From: Flavobacterium sp. ALD4 | GTDB lineage: Bacteria; Bacteroidota; Bacteroidia; Flavobacteriales; Flavobacteriaceae | Length of the DNA stretch: 64,000 nt | Direction of reading: 5' to 3' | Assembly: GCF_002836475.1 (NCBI RefSeq) | Contig: NZ_PJBJ01000024.1 | Span: forward strand, 84,172-148,171 | Shown: positions 16,243 to 24,919 of the stretch, piece by piece | Layout of the letters: each line of letters begins with the position of its first letter | Numbering within the stretch: the first letter of the stretch is position 1 | Translations under genes and position numbers: made by a program | Notes under the pieces: generated by a model | What the model was told of the DNA's origin: nothing | What the model saw: the letters and a program-made list of their open reading frames with translations, nothing else | The model's database searches: none

Positions 16243-16588
16243 TTAGATTTTATTTTTTTGCCATGGAAATTCGTTTTTGAGTTCGGCCTCTAATGATAGG
16301 CTTATAATGGTCCTGATAATTACAACTAAGCATAAAACAGATACTGATTCTAATGTAGGCTCTGTTGCTACTATGGCCATTATGTCTGAGGCGATTAATA
16401 TTTCCAGTACTAAAAGTATCCATTTGCCTAGTGTTTGTATTAATTCAGTAGAAGGTTCTGGTTTTCTTTTGTAAAATGACACTAGGGAGCTTACTAAGGG
16501 AATAAAGTACGCCCGTGAAAATAGTAATACGCCCTATGATTTCAATAAATGTCGCGATATAGTTTATAAATATTTTGCTGTTTTCCAT
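16243..16588 (-). pseudogene. DUF1622 membrane protein gene with a single frameshift
   Basis: From an ATG at 16588 one frame reads MENSKIFINYIATFIEIIG then RITIFTGVLYSLSK. The next frame supplies SFYKRKPEPSTELIQTLGKW then ILLVLEILIASDIMAIV and VVIIRTIISLSLE to the stop at 16243. Together they make a ~115-residue DUF1622 protein with three membrane helices, but the 346-nt length carries one base too many, near 16480-16500. A GTG in the second frame could still give the 79-residue C-terminal part. Either a recent mutation or a sequencing error. Confidence 0.75.
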
Positions 16589-16643
16589 TTTGCCTAGATA
16601 TTAAAGTCCGCTATTAGAAGTATTTGAATGATTTACTATCCGT

Positions 16644-17387
16644 TTATTTACTTACTACATTATGTCTTTTATGGGCTACAATTATAAGGATAGTCATTAA
16701 TAGCAGTGAAACCAGTGAGGCGGCTAAAGTTCCTAAGTCTAACCCTCCTTTTGCAACCGGTTTTGTCAAAAAGTCCCCGAAGGTGGCACCAAAAGGTCTT
16801 GTGAAAATGAAAGCGACCCAAAAGAGCAGAATGTGGTTTATTTTTGTGGCATAATGTAAGGCTACAACAATCAGGATTACGCCTGCCGTAACAAGAGCTC
16901 CGTTCAAATAAGTCAGTCCAACCACATCACTTAAATAATCTCCAAAAGCTGTTCCTAAGCTATTTGAAAAAAGGATGGTTAACCAATAATAGATTTCCTT
17001 ATTCCTGTCAGTAATGGGGTATACATTTAGATTCTTGAATTTTTGTTGCCAACGCAGCAATGTAAACGCTAAACAGGAAAACAAAATCACACTCCCAATA
17101 CTATATCCTAGGTGTAAGCTTCTGTCAATGAAATCAGATATTTCTGTCCCTAGCGTTGTTGTCGCGATGATGACCATCCAATAGAAAACAGGAATATATT
17201 TTTCAGTAAATAATTGAATGGATAGCACCGCCAAAAAGAAAAGTAGCGTAACAAGTAGAGCAATTGTATAGCCGAACTGTTGCGTTTGTGCTATATAATC
17301 ACCCAAAGTTTCTCCTAAGGTCGTCGCGATAATTTTCATTAACCAAAACAGTACTGTGATTTGAGCTACTTTATTTATTCTTTCCAT
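16644..17387 (-). CDS. Polytopic membrane protein with four repeated TTLG-x3-GD units (COG4705-like)
   Basis: 247 residues, almost entirely membrane helices. The protein is four copies of one unit, each starting with a related motif: ATTLGETLGDYIA (~22), TTLGTEISDFID (~78), SNSLGTAFGDYLS (~141) and TRPFGATFGDFLT (~203). Each is followed by a second hydrophobic helix, giving about eight helices. This layout matches the COG4705 predicted membrane-anchored proteins, whose substrate is unknown. Gly and Asp in every repeat suggest a polar path through the bundle; this is inference. It lies 55 bases upstream of the DUF1622 gene on the same strand. Confidence 0.75.
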   Translation of the reverse strand: MERINKVAQITVLFWLMKIIATTLGETLGDYIAQTQQFGYTIALLVTLLFFLAVLSIQLFTEKYIPVFYWMVIIATTTLGTEISDFIDRSLHLGYSIGSVILFSCLAFTLLRWQQKFKNLNVYPITDRNKEIYYWLTILFSNSLGTAFGDYLSDVVGLTYLNGALVTAGVILIVVALHYATKINHILLFWVAFIFTRPFGATFGDFLTKPVAKGGLDLGTLAASLVSLLLMTILIIVAHKRHNVVSK

Positions 17388-17579
17388 ATCCTAGAAATAG
17401 CTGTGCTTGACAGTGGGGATAAAATGCATCTAATTTATGAGTAAATATAGGGTAAACTTCGTTTGCTTGTACAAAAGGCTAAATAACGGGTAGGTCATTT
17501 TATTAGTTAGCTATAGCTGTAGACTGTAGTTTTAGTTATCTGTAAAGGTAACAGTCGTAACATTAATCGTAGGATGCTT

Positions 17580-18143
17580 TTATTTATTAGATTCTATTAT
17601 TTGCACTAACGATTGCAGAATTTCTTGTCCTTCTTCCCAATATTCCAATTCTGATTCGGAATTCAGATGTCCTTTCTCTCCAATATTTATAAAGGAACTT
17701 CCCCATTTTTCAGCCAGGAACGCGGCTCTTTCTACTGAAATGTAGGGGTCATTAGAACTTGTGATTACAATGGAAGGATAATCAAGCTTTAATAAGGGAA
17801 TGGGGGCGAAGTTTCTGATTTGCTCAGGGGTATGCTCTGGAGAATCTACATCTGCGGGTGCGACAAGCAAAGCGCCGGCTATCTTATGGGTTTTATTTTC
17901 TTTTGACCAATGGCTGATCAGTGAGCAGGAAAGGCTATGGGCAACGATAATGATTTCGCCTTCTGCAGATTCGATTGCAGTTTTGAGACTTTCCAACCAA
18001 TCTTCTAAAAGAGGGTTGTCCCAATCCTTTTGAATCACTTTTTGGGCAGTTTCAAAATGCTGCAACCAATAGTTTTGCCAATGCGTCTCTGCTGAATCTC
18101 CTAAACCGGTAACGATTAAAATAGTGTGCTTCATGTCTTTCAT
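17580..18143 (-). CDS. Alpha/beta hydrolase of the RBBP9/YdeN family
   Basis: 187 residues from the ATG at 18143 (MKDMKHTILIVTGLGDS). The frame extends 19 codons further upstream, but that part is not family-like. The nucleophile serine lies in VAHSLSCSL, the acid in TSSNDPY and the histidine in GEKGHLNSES, a complete triad. GDSAETHWQNYW and DWDNPLLEDWLESL are family signatures. RBBP9-type proteins are small serine hydrolases with unknown physiological substrates. It stands alone between the COG4705-like gene and a divergent esterase-like gene. Confidence 0.85.
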   Translation of the reverse strand: MKDMKHTILIVTGLGDSAETHWQNYWLQHFETAQKVIQKDWDNPLLEDWLESLKTAIESAEGEIIIVAHSLSCSLISHWSKENKTHKIAGALLVAPADVDSPEHTPEQIRNFAPIPLLKLDYPSIVITSSNDPYISVERAAFLAEKWGSSFINIGEKGHLNSESELEYWEEGQEILQSLVQIIESNK

Positions 18144-18403
18144 TTTATTATAAAGTATAAGTCTGTATCCCAAAAAAAAGCAGCGTAGCTGTCTCTTCAA
18201 ACACGGTTGCTATTGCCGGTGCTTTAGCGATAGTGTTGGTACAAGCATCCGTTTTAAATTATTGCTTTTAAATTACAAAGCTAATGAATTCCATTTCTTC
18301 CTGCGGTCATAATAGTTAATTTGATCAGGAATAAAAGCACAGGAAAGCCTTTTGAAATAATGGCGACTACTTTTTCTTTAATTTATATATTTGTAAAAAA
18401 AAC

Positions 18404-19243
18404 ATGCGTAATAAAATTGCTATACTCGTTCTCTTAAATAGTTTTTTGTTGGGCAGCTGTGCCTCAAAAAAAATTAAGGATGCCTCATATTTAGCACCTT
18501 CGAAAGAAAGCACAATAGCGGTACCGAAAATGAATATTTTTGTTCCCAGAAATTCAAAAACAAAACAGCTTCCCGTGTTGATTTTTGTACATGGAGGCTA
18601 CTGGAATAGTGGACGAAAAGGAACTTATGATTTGTTAGGAAGAAACTTTGCAGGCAAGGGAGTAGTAACTGTTATTCCGGATTATACTTTGAGTCCAAAT
18701 ACGGATTATAACGGGATGGCCAAACAAATTGCTGCTGTAATTCAATGGACGAAAGACAGTATCGGTAAATTCAATGGTAATCCAAATGGAGTTTTTATAA
18801 CTGGACATTCAGCAGGGGGACACCTGGGCGCATTGGCCGTTATGAATCCCAAGTATGGAATTGATCCTAAAAGTATTTCTGGAATCATTTTGAATGATGC
18901 CGCTGGATTAGATATGAAATATTATTTAGAAGAAAACCCACCTACTGCTGCACACAACTATATAACAACCTGGACTAGCTCACCCGCTAAGTGGCAGGAT
19001 GCTTCACCCATTTATTTCTTGGACAAGAATACGCCTCCTTTTTTAATTTATGTAGGTGATAAAACTTATTCTTCCATCAAAACAACCAACAAGCGTTTTA
19101 TCGATGCCTTGCATCCGTTTCAGCCAGAAGTTAAAGTAATACCATTGAACAAAAAGCATGTTCCGATGGTTACCCAGTATTTTTGGCCTTGGAGCAACCG
19201 ACTTGATGAGGTAGTTGACTTTATGAAGAGTCACCTGAAATAA
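18404..19243 (+). CDS. Esterase-like alpha/beta hydrolase lipoprotein
   Basis: 279 residues. The signal is lipoprotein-type (MRNKIAILVLLNSFLLGSC, lipid-bearing Cys19). The hydrolase has the oxyanion motif VHGGYW, the nucleophile elbow GHSAGGHLG, and likely acid and histidine residues in LIYVGDKT and KKHVPM. This is the BD-FAE/hormone-sensitive-lipase-like carboxylesterase family. It acts at the periplasmic face or outer membrane; the substrate is unknown. A -7 box TATATTTG (18386-18393) lies directly upstream of the ATG. Confidence 0.85.
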   Translation: MRNKIAILVLLNSFLLGSCASKKIKDASYLAPSKESTIAVPKMNIFVPRNSKTKQLPVLIFVHGGYWNSGRKGTYDLLGRNFAGKGVVTVIPDYTLSPNTDYNGMAKQIAAVIQWTKDSIGKFNGNPNGVFITGHSAGGHLGALAVMNPKYGIDPKSISGIILNDAAGLDMKYYLEENPPTAAHNYITTWTSSPAKWQDASPIYFLDKNTPPFLIYVGDKTYSSIKTTNKRFIDALHPFQPEVKVIPLNKKHVPMVTQYFWPWSNRLDEVVDFMKSHLK

Positions 19244-19351
19244 ATGTTTTTTAAAATTAGTGAATAGTAAGGTAGGGTAAACTTGTTTACAGTTGTCTTA
19301 CTAGTGAAGTTAACAATGAAATACTATTCTAATAATACTAATTTTAAATTT

Positions 19352-19816
19352 ATGAAAACATTTAAAGCGGCATTAATACTATTGATTTTTTCTTTTGCGC
19401 CACATATGAAAGCGCAACAATCCAAAGCTAGTGATCAAGCCCAATTAGAGACAAAAAATAGTATGTCTTATTATCAGCGACGAGGTTTAGAAGATACTCA
19501 ACATGAACAAGAGCTAGAGGTTAAAAGCAAAGCAGAGGAACGTACCTTTTGGGAAGAACAAAAACAATACGAAAAGGAATTAAAGAAAAATGATCGAAGA
19601 GCACATCGAGCGTATCTTCAAGGTAAAAAAGAGGGTTACGCAGCGCACTATAATTATTGTGACAGTCATTGTCATCATAGCGAGTACTGGTATCAGCATG
19701 CAGGATATTATTACTATGAATATCGAGAATCACGTTATGAAAATAGAGCTTATAGGACTACAGTGAATACACAAATAGGAGTGAGCGCACCTCAGGTAAG
19801 ATTAGGTCTTTTTTAG
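19352..19816 (+). CDS. Secreted protein with His/Tyr-rich tail, unknown function
   Basis: 154 residues from the ATG at 19352. This start is chosen because MKTFKAALILLIFSFAPHMKAQQ is a clean signal peptide, whereas the frame to 19283 adds a non-signal leader. The mature part is a charged helix (residues ~30-95, rich in E, K and R with coiled-coil character). It is followed by DSHCHHSEYWYQHAGYYYYE, a cluster of His, Cys and Tyr that could bind metal. I do not recognise a family. It follows the esterase gene by about 110 bases and ends before a strong terminator. Confidence 0.65.
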   Translation: MKTFKAALILLIFSFAPHMKAQQSKASDQAQLETKNSMSYYQRRGLEDTQHEQELEVKSKAEERTFWEEQKQYEKELKKNDRRAHRAYLQGKKEGYAAHYNYCDSHCHHSEYWYQHAGYYYYEYRESRYENRAYRTTVNTQIGVSAPQVRLGLF

Positions 19817-19864
19817 TATAATTTGAATATAGAGTTTAGGAAGAGTGGCAATCAATTCAATAAA

Positions 19865-19900
19865 AAAGACCGCTTTTAAAGTAATTTAAAAGCGGTCTTT
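19865..19900. terminator. Bidirectional terminator
   Basis: A perfect 16-bp stem, AAAGACCGCTTTTAAA (19865-19880) and its complement (19885-19900), with loop GTAA and A/T flanks. It serves the gene ending at 19816 and the M16 operon ending at 20001. Confidence 0.9.
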
Positions 19901-20000
19901 TGTGGCTATTTGGTAAGAATGTACTTAGTTAGGAAAAAAATATTTGATGAAATGTCTCTTTATTTTTTGCCATGGAATACCTAATTTATTGTCCTCGTAA

Positions 20001-21401
20001 TTAAAGTCCGCTCTTTGGGCCATCCTTTATTTCCACTTCGGTCACTTTACCATATTTTTTCGCAATGTTTTTGATTTCATCTGCTTTTCCTACAAAAACA
20101 AATTGGAGGGTGTCTATAGGAAAATATTTAGCAATGATTTGGTTGGCTTTTGCCAAATCCAAGTCATTAACATTTTTTTCAAAATTGTTTATAAAAGATT
20201 TGTCAAAATCATACCAGAACATTTGTGTCAGTAAGCTGGCTTGTTGTTCGGTAGTTTCGTATCCTGGGGGAAACTGTCCTTTTACATAATTTTTAGCAGA
20301 AGCCAATGATTTTTCATCGATACCATTTTTATGCAACTTATTAAGGACTTCCAAGGCTTTATCGATAGCTGGCTCTGTAGTTTTTTCGGCTGTGAAAGTG
20401 CTGATTGCGAATGAACCTCCATTTTTTAAGGCATTAAATCGACTGCTTGCCCCATAAGTCAAACCAGAATTTACTCGCAATTCATCATTTAGCATAGACG
20501 TAAATCGTCCGCCAAAAAGGGTATTCACCACTTCAATGGCAACATAATCCGGATTATTTCTACTTACTCCTGGCGCACCGATATAAAAAGTTGTTTCCCT
20601 AGCATCTTCTTTATTTACGAGTAACACCCTGCTTTCTTGAGGGATGACAATCGCTTTTGAAGCAGGACTTTCTTCCTCTTTTACCGATTTCTCCCACTTC
20701 GAAAATAAGACAGTCAATGCAGCTTTCATTTCTTTGCTGTTGAAATCACCGACTACGCTGATCGCAGCATGGTCCGGATTGTAATTCATTTTGTAAAAAG
20801 TGCCGAGGTCATTTACTGTTAATTTACTCACGGTTGACTGATTACCAGTTATTATATTCCCATAGACATGGTCTCCGTATAGAATTGACTCAAAGTAAGC
20901 TCCTATAACAGATTGTGGACTTTCTTTTTGCTGCTCTAACCTAACCAATAACCTACTTTTCTCTTTTTCAAATTCGGAAGAGTCAAAAACAGGGTTAAGC
21001 AATACTTCTTTAATAATAGTCAGCACCTTGTCTTTATCTTTAGTTGCAAAGTGAGAGGAAAGTCCGGAGTATTCCTTAGATGCATAAGTGCTGACGTTGG
21101 CACCAATGAAATCGAGTTCTTCATCTAACTTTGCTTTTGTGAAATTTTTAGTGCCATGCTTTAAAGCTGTTGCGGTCAGTGAAGCAAGTCCAGATTTGTC
21201 TTTATCATTAATCGCGCCTGCAGGTATGAGTGCAGATACGCTGATGACTGGTACGTCATGCTGCTCCATCAGGAAAACAGTAAGGCCATTTGCTAATTTA
21301 AAAGTAGTGTAATCCGGTAATTTATAACTTTGGGCGGACAAGCTTATTTGTGTTAGTACAAGTAGGCATACCATTATGATTTTTTGGCTAATACTCTTCA
21401 T
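20001..21401 (-). CDS. M16-family peptidase-like subunit lacking the zinc motif
   Basis: 466 residues with a signal peptide (MKSISQKIIMVCLLVLTQISLSAQ). The two M16 half-domains are visible (about 30-240 and 250-450, including NPDHAAISVVGDF and NTLFGGRFTSMLNDELR, typical of the second-domain R/Y pair). At the place of the HxxEH zinc motif the sequence reads GLASLTATALKHGT, so it should be catalytically inactive. It is 4 bases downstream of a gene encoding an M16 protein with the intact motif. The two probably form a heterodimeric periplasmic protease, like other bacterial M16 pairs in which one chain is catalytic and one binds substrate. Confidence 0.9.
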   Translation of the reverse strand: MKSISQKIIMVCLLVLTQISLSAQSYKLPDYTTFKLANGLTVFLMEQHDVPVISVSALIPAGAINDKDKSGLASLTATALKHGTKNFTKAKLDEELDFIGANVSTYASKEYSGLSSHFATKDKDKVLTIIKEVLLNPVFDSSEFEKEKSRLLVRLEQQKESPQSVIGAYFESILYGDHVYGNIITGNQSTVSKLTVNDLGTFYKMNYNPDHAAISVVGDFNSKEMKAALTVLFSKWEKSVKEEESPASKAIVIPQESRVLLVNKEDARETTFYIGAPGVSRNNPDYVAIEVVNTLFGGRFTSMLNDELRVNSGLTYGASSRFNALKNGGSFAISTFTAEKTTEPAIDKALEVLNKLHKNGIDEKSLASAKNYVKGQFPPGYETTEQQASLLTQMFWYDFDKSFINNFEKNVNDLDLAKANQIIAKYFPIDTLQFVFVGKADEIKNIAKKYGKVTEVEIKDGPKSGL

Positions 21402-21405
21402 ATAA

Positions 21406-22719
21406 TTAGTTTTCTACATTTGTTTTTAATACTCCCACTGTTCGGTTACTTTTTGTAAAATATTTTTTGGCTACGTTCTGTACATCAGCTATCGTAGTTT
21501 TATTGAAATTGGCTGGAGCATCAAACATTTTTTTATAATCACCAAAAAACACTTCATAAGTACCTATGTTATTGGACTTACCGTTGATGGTTTCTACTTG
21601 GTCGTAAAACTCCATCAATTTTTGGTTTTTTACTTTTTGCAATTCTGTTTCGCTAATGCCTTCTTTTTTTATTTTTTCAATCTCAGCATATATGGCATTC
21701 TCTAAAGCTGTTTCATTTACATTTTTATTGGCTACAGCATAGACATTGAAAAGATTAGGATCAAAGCTATCGCCATAATCTGTAAATACTTGCGTAGCAA
21801 GCTGTTTTTCATCTACGAGTGAAGCATACAATCGGGATGATTTGCCACTGGAAAGGATCGAACTGAGAATATTTAAGGCGTAGTAATCCTCGTGTTTGGT
21901 CTCAGGAGTATGATAACCAATCATAAGATAAGGAGTAGCTACTTCTTTTTGAACTGTGATTCTTCGTTCGCCAGTTTGTACTGGTTCTACAATATGGACT
22001 TGCGGTGGTGCTGGTTGAGCTGGAATTGGTTCGAAATATTTCTGTGCTAATCGTTTTACTTCTTCGGTTTTGATAGCACCACTAACGACAACAACACAGT
22101 TATTTGGTGCATAATATGTTTTAAAATAACGCTCCAAGTCTTGTTGGTTCCAATTTTTCATATCATCTTCATAACCCATCACCGGCCAGTGGTAGGGATG
22201 TTCTTGAAAGGCGGTTGCCTGCATGGATTGCGACAGCAGTCGCCAAGGAGAATTTTCAAGACCTGTACGACGTTCACTCAATACAACACCTCTTTCGCTT
22301 TCAACAATGCTAGGATCAATACTCAAGCTCGAAATGCGATCTGCTTCGAGGTCAAATATAACAGCAGCAGCTGAGGCAGGAAACCAATCTGTATACACGG
22401 TAACATTTTCAGTGGTATAGGCATTATTGGCCCCTCCATTGAATTCCATTGTTTGGTCAAATTGTTTTGGACCATACTTTTTTGCACCATTAAACATCAT
22501 ATGTTCAAAAAAATGAGAAAGACCAGTGATGCCTTGATATTCGTTGCGGCTCCCTACTTTGTAAAACAGATACATATTAGCGTTTGGGATAGAGAAGTCT
22601 TCTACAACCAATACTTTCATTCCGTTTTTGAGAGTAAAGGTGTTTACATCGTCTGCTTTCATTTGTGCTTTTCCTGTTAGGGCGAGCAAAAGAATAAGCG
22701 GTAGTATTATTTTTTTCAT
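21406..22719 (-). CDS. M16-family zinc peptidase, catalytic subunit
   Basis: 437 residues with a signal peptide (MKKIILPLILLLALTGKAQ). GLSHFFEHMMFNGAKKYG carries the inverted zinc motif HxxEH (near residues 67-71), with the third ligand expected in the ESERGVVLSE helix. The second domain contains LNILSSILSSGKSSRLYASLVDE. It cleaves peptides and small proteins in the periplasm. It is the first gene of a two-gene operon with the zinc-less partner at 20001-21401. Confidence 0.92.
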   Translation of the reverse strand: MKKIILPLILLLALTGKAQMKADDVNTFTLKNGMKVLVVEDFSIPNANMYLFYKVGSRNEYQGITGLSHFFEHMMFNGAKKYGPKQFDQTMEFNGGANNAYTTENVTVYTDWFPASAAAVIFDLEADRISSLSIDPSIVESERGVVLSERRTGLENSPWRLLSQSMQATAFQEHPYHWPVMGYEDDMKNWNQQDLERYFKTYYAPNNCVVVVSGAIKTEEVKRLAQKYFEPIPAQPAPPQVHIVEPVQTGERRITVQKEVATPYLMIGYHTPETKHEDYYALNILSSILSSGKSSRLYASLVDEKQLATQVFTDYGDSFDPNLFNVYAVANKNVNETALENAIYAEIEKIKKEGISETELQKVKNQKLMEFYDQVETINGKSNNIGTYEVFFGDYKKMFDAPANFNKTTIADVQNVAKKYFTKSNRTVGVLKTNVEN

Positions 22720-23152
22720 GCTGGGTAAATTAATTTTTAATCATCTAAAGTTCATTTATGTACCTATCTGTCCATAACGATACCTCTTTATTCTTTCGAA
22801 ATTGACTGTTTTCATTAGGATTGATAAAAGTTTAACTGTGCTAACAAGACGTTAGTTTTTAGTAATTGTTACACTGATAAGGCGAAAAGAGTTATGATTT
22901 GTAAATTATCATTATACCGATTGTATCTTCTTCTAAGGCTTCAGTTTTAAATGTTCTTCATAATAATCATTAGGTACTTTGTTTTCATAGATATTATTGG
23001 TATTTGTACTGCGATGTATATATCTAATTTATAATATTATAGCGCTTATTTCAATAAAAAAGCCACCTATAAATTACTTTAAAAGCGGCTTCCTGTCTGG
23101 TTGTTTTTGAAGTAGAAAAATGGCCTAGCAGTTAAGTCAATTTGCGCTTCCT
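22720..23152. other. 433-base gap with a terminator and a possible short coding relic
   Basis: On the minus strand at 22933-23010 a short open stretch reads STNTNNIYENKVPNDYYEEHL before a stop. It looks protein-like but cannot be assigned. At 23056-23095 an imperfect hairpin (AAGCC..GGCTT with a minus-strand T-run) probably terminates the 23153 gene. Part of it (ACTTTAAAAGCGG) resembles the terminator at 19865-19900. Nothing else is seen. Confidence 0.35.
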
Positions 23153-24238
23153 TTAATTGTTAGCTAATTTTATTTTATTCAAAGTAAAAGTCATATTTGA
23201 AATATCAGCTGTAACTTCATTAATTCTCGAGTTGGTGAAATACAAGTAGTTGTTATAGATACTAAACGTGTCAGCCCATCTGATTTTTTCACCTTCCACT
23301 AGGGTGTGAATACTGCCATCTTGTTTGCGGTACATAATTTTGTTATTTTCTAAATCAGCAAAATATAAAGTACCATTTTCGTCGAATATCATTCCATCAG
23401 GAGCTGCAGTTTTCGCTACTAATTTAACTGATTTTTCTACTTCCGTATTAGTTGAATTTGCCAACCCTTTAGTGGGTACAGAATATAAACTGTAGCCTGT
23501 TAGTGCATGAAAGTAGAGTAAGTCATTTTTGGTGTCTAACGCAATTCCGTCAGAGTTAATAGTGTTCTCCCATTTTTTGTTGTCGAAAGTTAAATAGGAT
23601 TGCTCTGCTTTTGTGGAAAAATGATTGTCTAAAACTCTAGTAGATTTTCCCGAAGTCATATCCAGTATGATTAAACCAGCTCTGCCAGAATCAGTGCAAT
23701 AAATTTTATTGTTTTTTGCATCAACGCGTAAATCGTTAATATAAGAATTAGAGTAGTAACTATCTTTTTGTAATGTATAGGTTTTCTCTAATTTGTCGTT
23801 ACTTAGATTAAAGACAAAAAGGCGAGGTGCGTCTAAAACGGCACCAAATAATGGACTGCGTGTGTCTAATACATACAGTTTGTTTTCAAAAGCCACTACA
23901 GATTGAACACCAATAAATTTTTGATCTTCAACTGCGCTACCAATTTCCCAGGAATTCCATTCTTCATCGGGGTAGGCTAATTTTTGATTGTCTTTAGTGA
24001 TTTCGACCACTGAGTTTTCAACTCCTTTTCTCCATCGAGGAAAGTTCACAAAAATTCGTTCTGTCGAAGTCACAGTAACACCAGTAACTTGCTGTCCGGT
24101 AAATTCAGCAACTTGTTGTACTTGTTTTGTAATACTGTCTCCTTGTTTTAAGACTTCAGTGTTCATTGTCTTGTTGGTCGCCTCTTTACAATAAACAACC
24201 GCTATAAAAAGGGAGAGTAGGTAAATACTTTTTTTCAT
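23153..24238 (-). CDS. Beta-propeller protein of the MRJP/yellow (SMP-30-like) family
   Basis: 361 residues with a hydrophobic signal (MKKSIYLLSLFIAVVYCKEA); the Cys at 17 might be a lipidation site, though Tyr at -1 is unusual. The body matches the bacterial major-royal-jelly/yellow family: RIFVNFPRW, ENKLYVLDTRSPLFG, YINDLRVDAKNNKIYCTDSG, GLIILDMTSGKS, NSDGIALDTKNDLLYFHALTGYSLYSV and APDGMIFDENGTLYFADLENN. This is a six-bladed propeller. Some relatives are lactonases or dopachrome-converting enzymes; the substrate here is unknown. It is probably periplasmic. Confidence 0.8.
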   Translation of the reverse strand: MKKSIYLLSLFIAVVYCKEATNKTMNTEVLKQGDSITKQVQQVAEFTGQQVTGVTVTSTERIFVNFPRWRKGVENSVVEITKDNQKLAYPDEEWNSWEIGSAVEDQKFIGVQSVVAFENKLYVLDTRSPLFGAVLDAPRLFVFNLSNDKLEKTYTLQKDSYYSNSYINDLRVDAKNNKIYCTDSGRAGLIILDMTSGKSTRVLDNHFSTKAEQSYLTFDNKKWENTINSDGIALDTKNDLLYFHALTGYSLYSVPTKGLANSTNTEVEKSVKLVAKTAAPDGMIFDENGTLYFADLENNKIMYRKQDGSIHTLVEGEKIRWADTFSIYNNYLYFTNSRINEVTADISNMTFTLNKIKLANN

Positions 24239-24286
24239 TTTAGTTGGGTTTTAATTGTCCAATAGAGCTTATTGAACCTTATTCAT

Positions 24287-24799
24287 TTATTTTGTGTAGG
24301 CTCCTGAAGAATAGGTTAGCTCATAACTGTGTGTGTATATTTCGAAAACAATTCCGAAGGGATCCTCTACGTAGCACATTTTAAAAGGCTTCTCATTTGG
24401 ATAATATTCCCGAATAGGCATTCGCTGTTTTCCGCCATAAGATACTATTTTAGCGATGAGGTCTTCAATGTTTGGATCTTGGATACAAAAATGAAAAAGA
24501 CCCGTATTGAAAGGATTGAATTCAGGCGCTTCCTTAACTCCGTGTGGAAATGAAAATAGTTCTATTCCTATACCGTCTGAAGTGGCTAAATGCGCAATTT
24601 CAAATTCTTCCCAATCTTCTCCAAAAACGTCAATACACATTTGGCCAATAGCTGTTTCCTTTTCTTTTTTTACTATGGATGGTTCCATAATAATGTACCA
24701 ACCCATTACCTCCGAGTAGAAGGTAACCGCTTCTTTTATATTAGGCACTGTGATTCCGATATGAGAAAATGCTTTTGGATAATTTGTCTTAGTTGTCAT
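24287..24799 (-). CDS. VOC-family (glyoxalase-like) metalloenzyme
   Basis: 170 residues. The vicinal-oxygen-chelate repeat is visible: FSHIGITVPNIKEAVTFYSEVMGW opens module one, GLFHFCIQDPNIEDLIAKIV opens module two, and YVEDPFGIVFEIYTHSYE supplies the closing metal-ligand Glu. Candidate ligands are His and Glu in SHIG, IELFSF, FHFC and FEIY. The family includes glyoxalases, ring-cleaving dioxygenases and resistance proteins; the substrate is unknown. It is divergent from an HxlR regulator, with overlapping promoters between them. Confidence 0.85.
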   Translation of the reverse strand: MTTKTNYPKAFSHIGITVPNIKEAVTFYSEVMGWYIIMEPSIVKKEKETAIGQMCIDVFGEDWEEFEIAHLATSDGIGIELFSFPHGVKEAPEFNPFNTGLFHFCIQDPNIEDLIAKIVSYGGKQRMPIREYYPNEKPFKMCYVEDPFGIVFEIYTHSYELTYSSGAYTK

Positions 24800-24805
24800 G
24801 TGTTA

Positions 24806-24866
24806 TTGTCTTAGATTACAAAATTAGATTATATTTGTTTTAATAGCAAGTACGCACTATAAAGTG
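24806..24866. promoter_or_regulatory. Overlapping divergent promoters of the VOC and HxlR genes
   Basis: Plus strand: TTG (24806-24808), 21 bases, TATATTTG (24830-24837), for hxlR. Minus strand: TTG (24847-24849), 20 bases, TAATTTTG (24819-24826), for the VOC gene. The two promoters overlap face to face. A short palindrome CACT-ATAA-AGTG (24855-24866) just downstream of the hxlR start site and upstream of the VOC -33 box could be the HxlR operator. Confidence 0.65.
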
Positions 24867-24919
24867 TTATACATACTAAAAAGAGTAAAATATACATTAT
24901 CAATTGATTAATATTAAAA

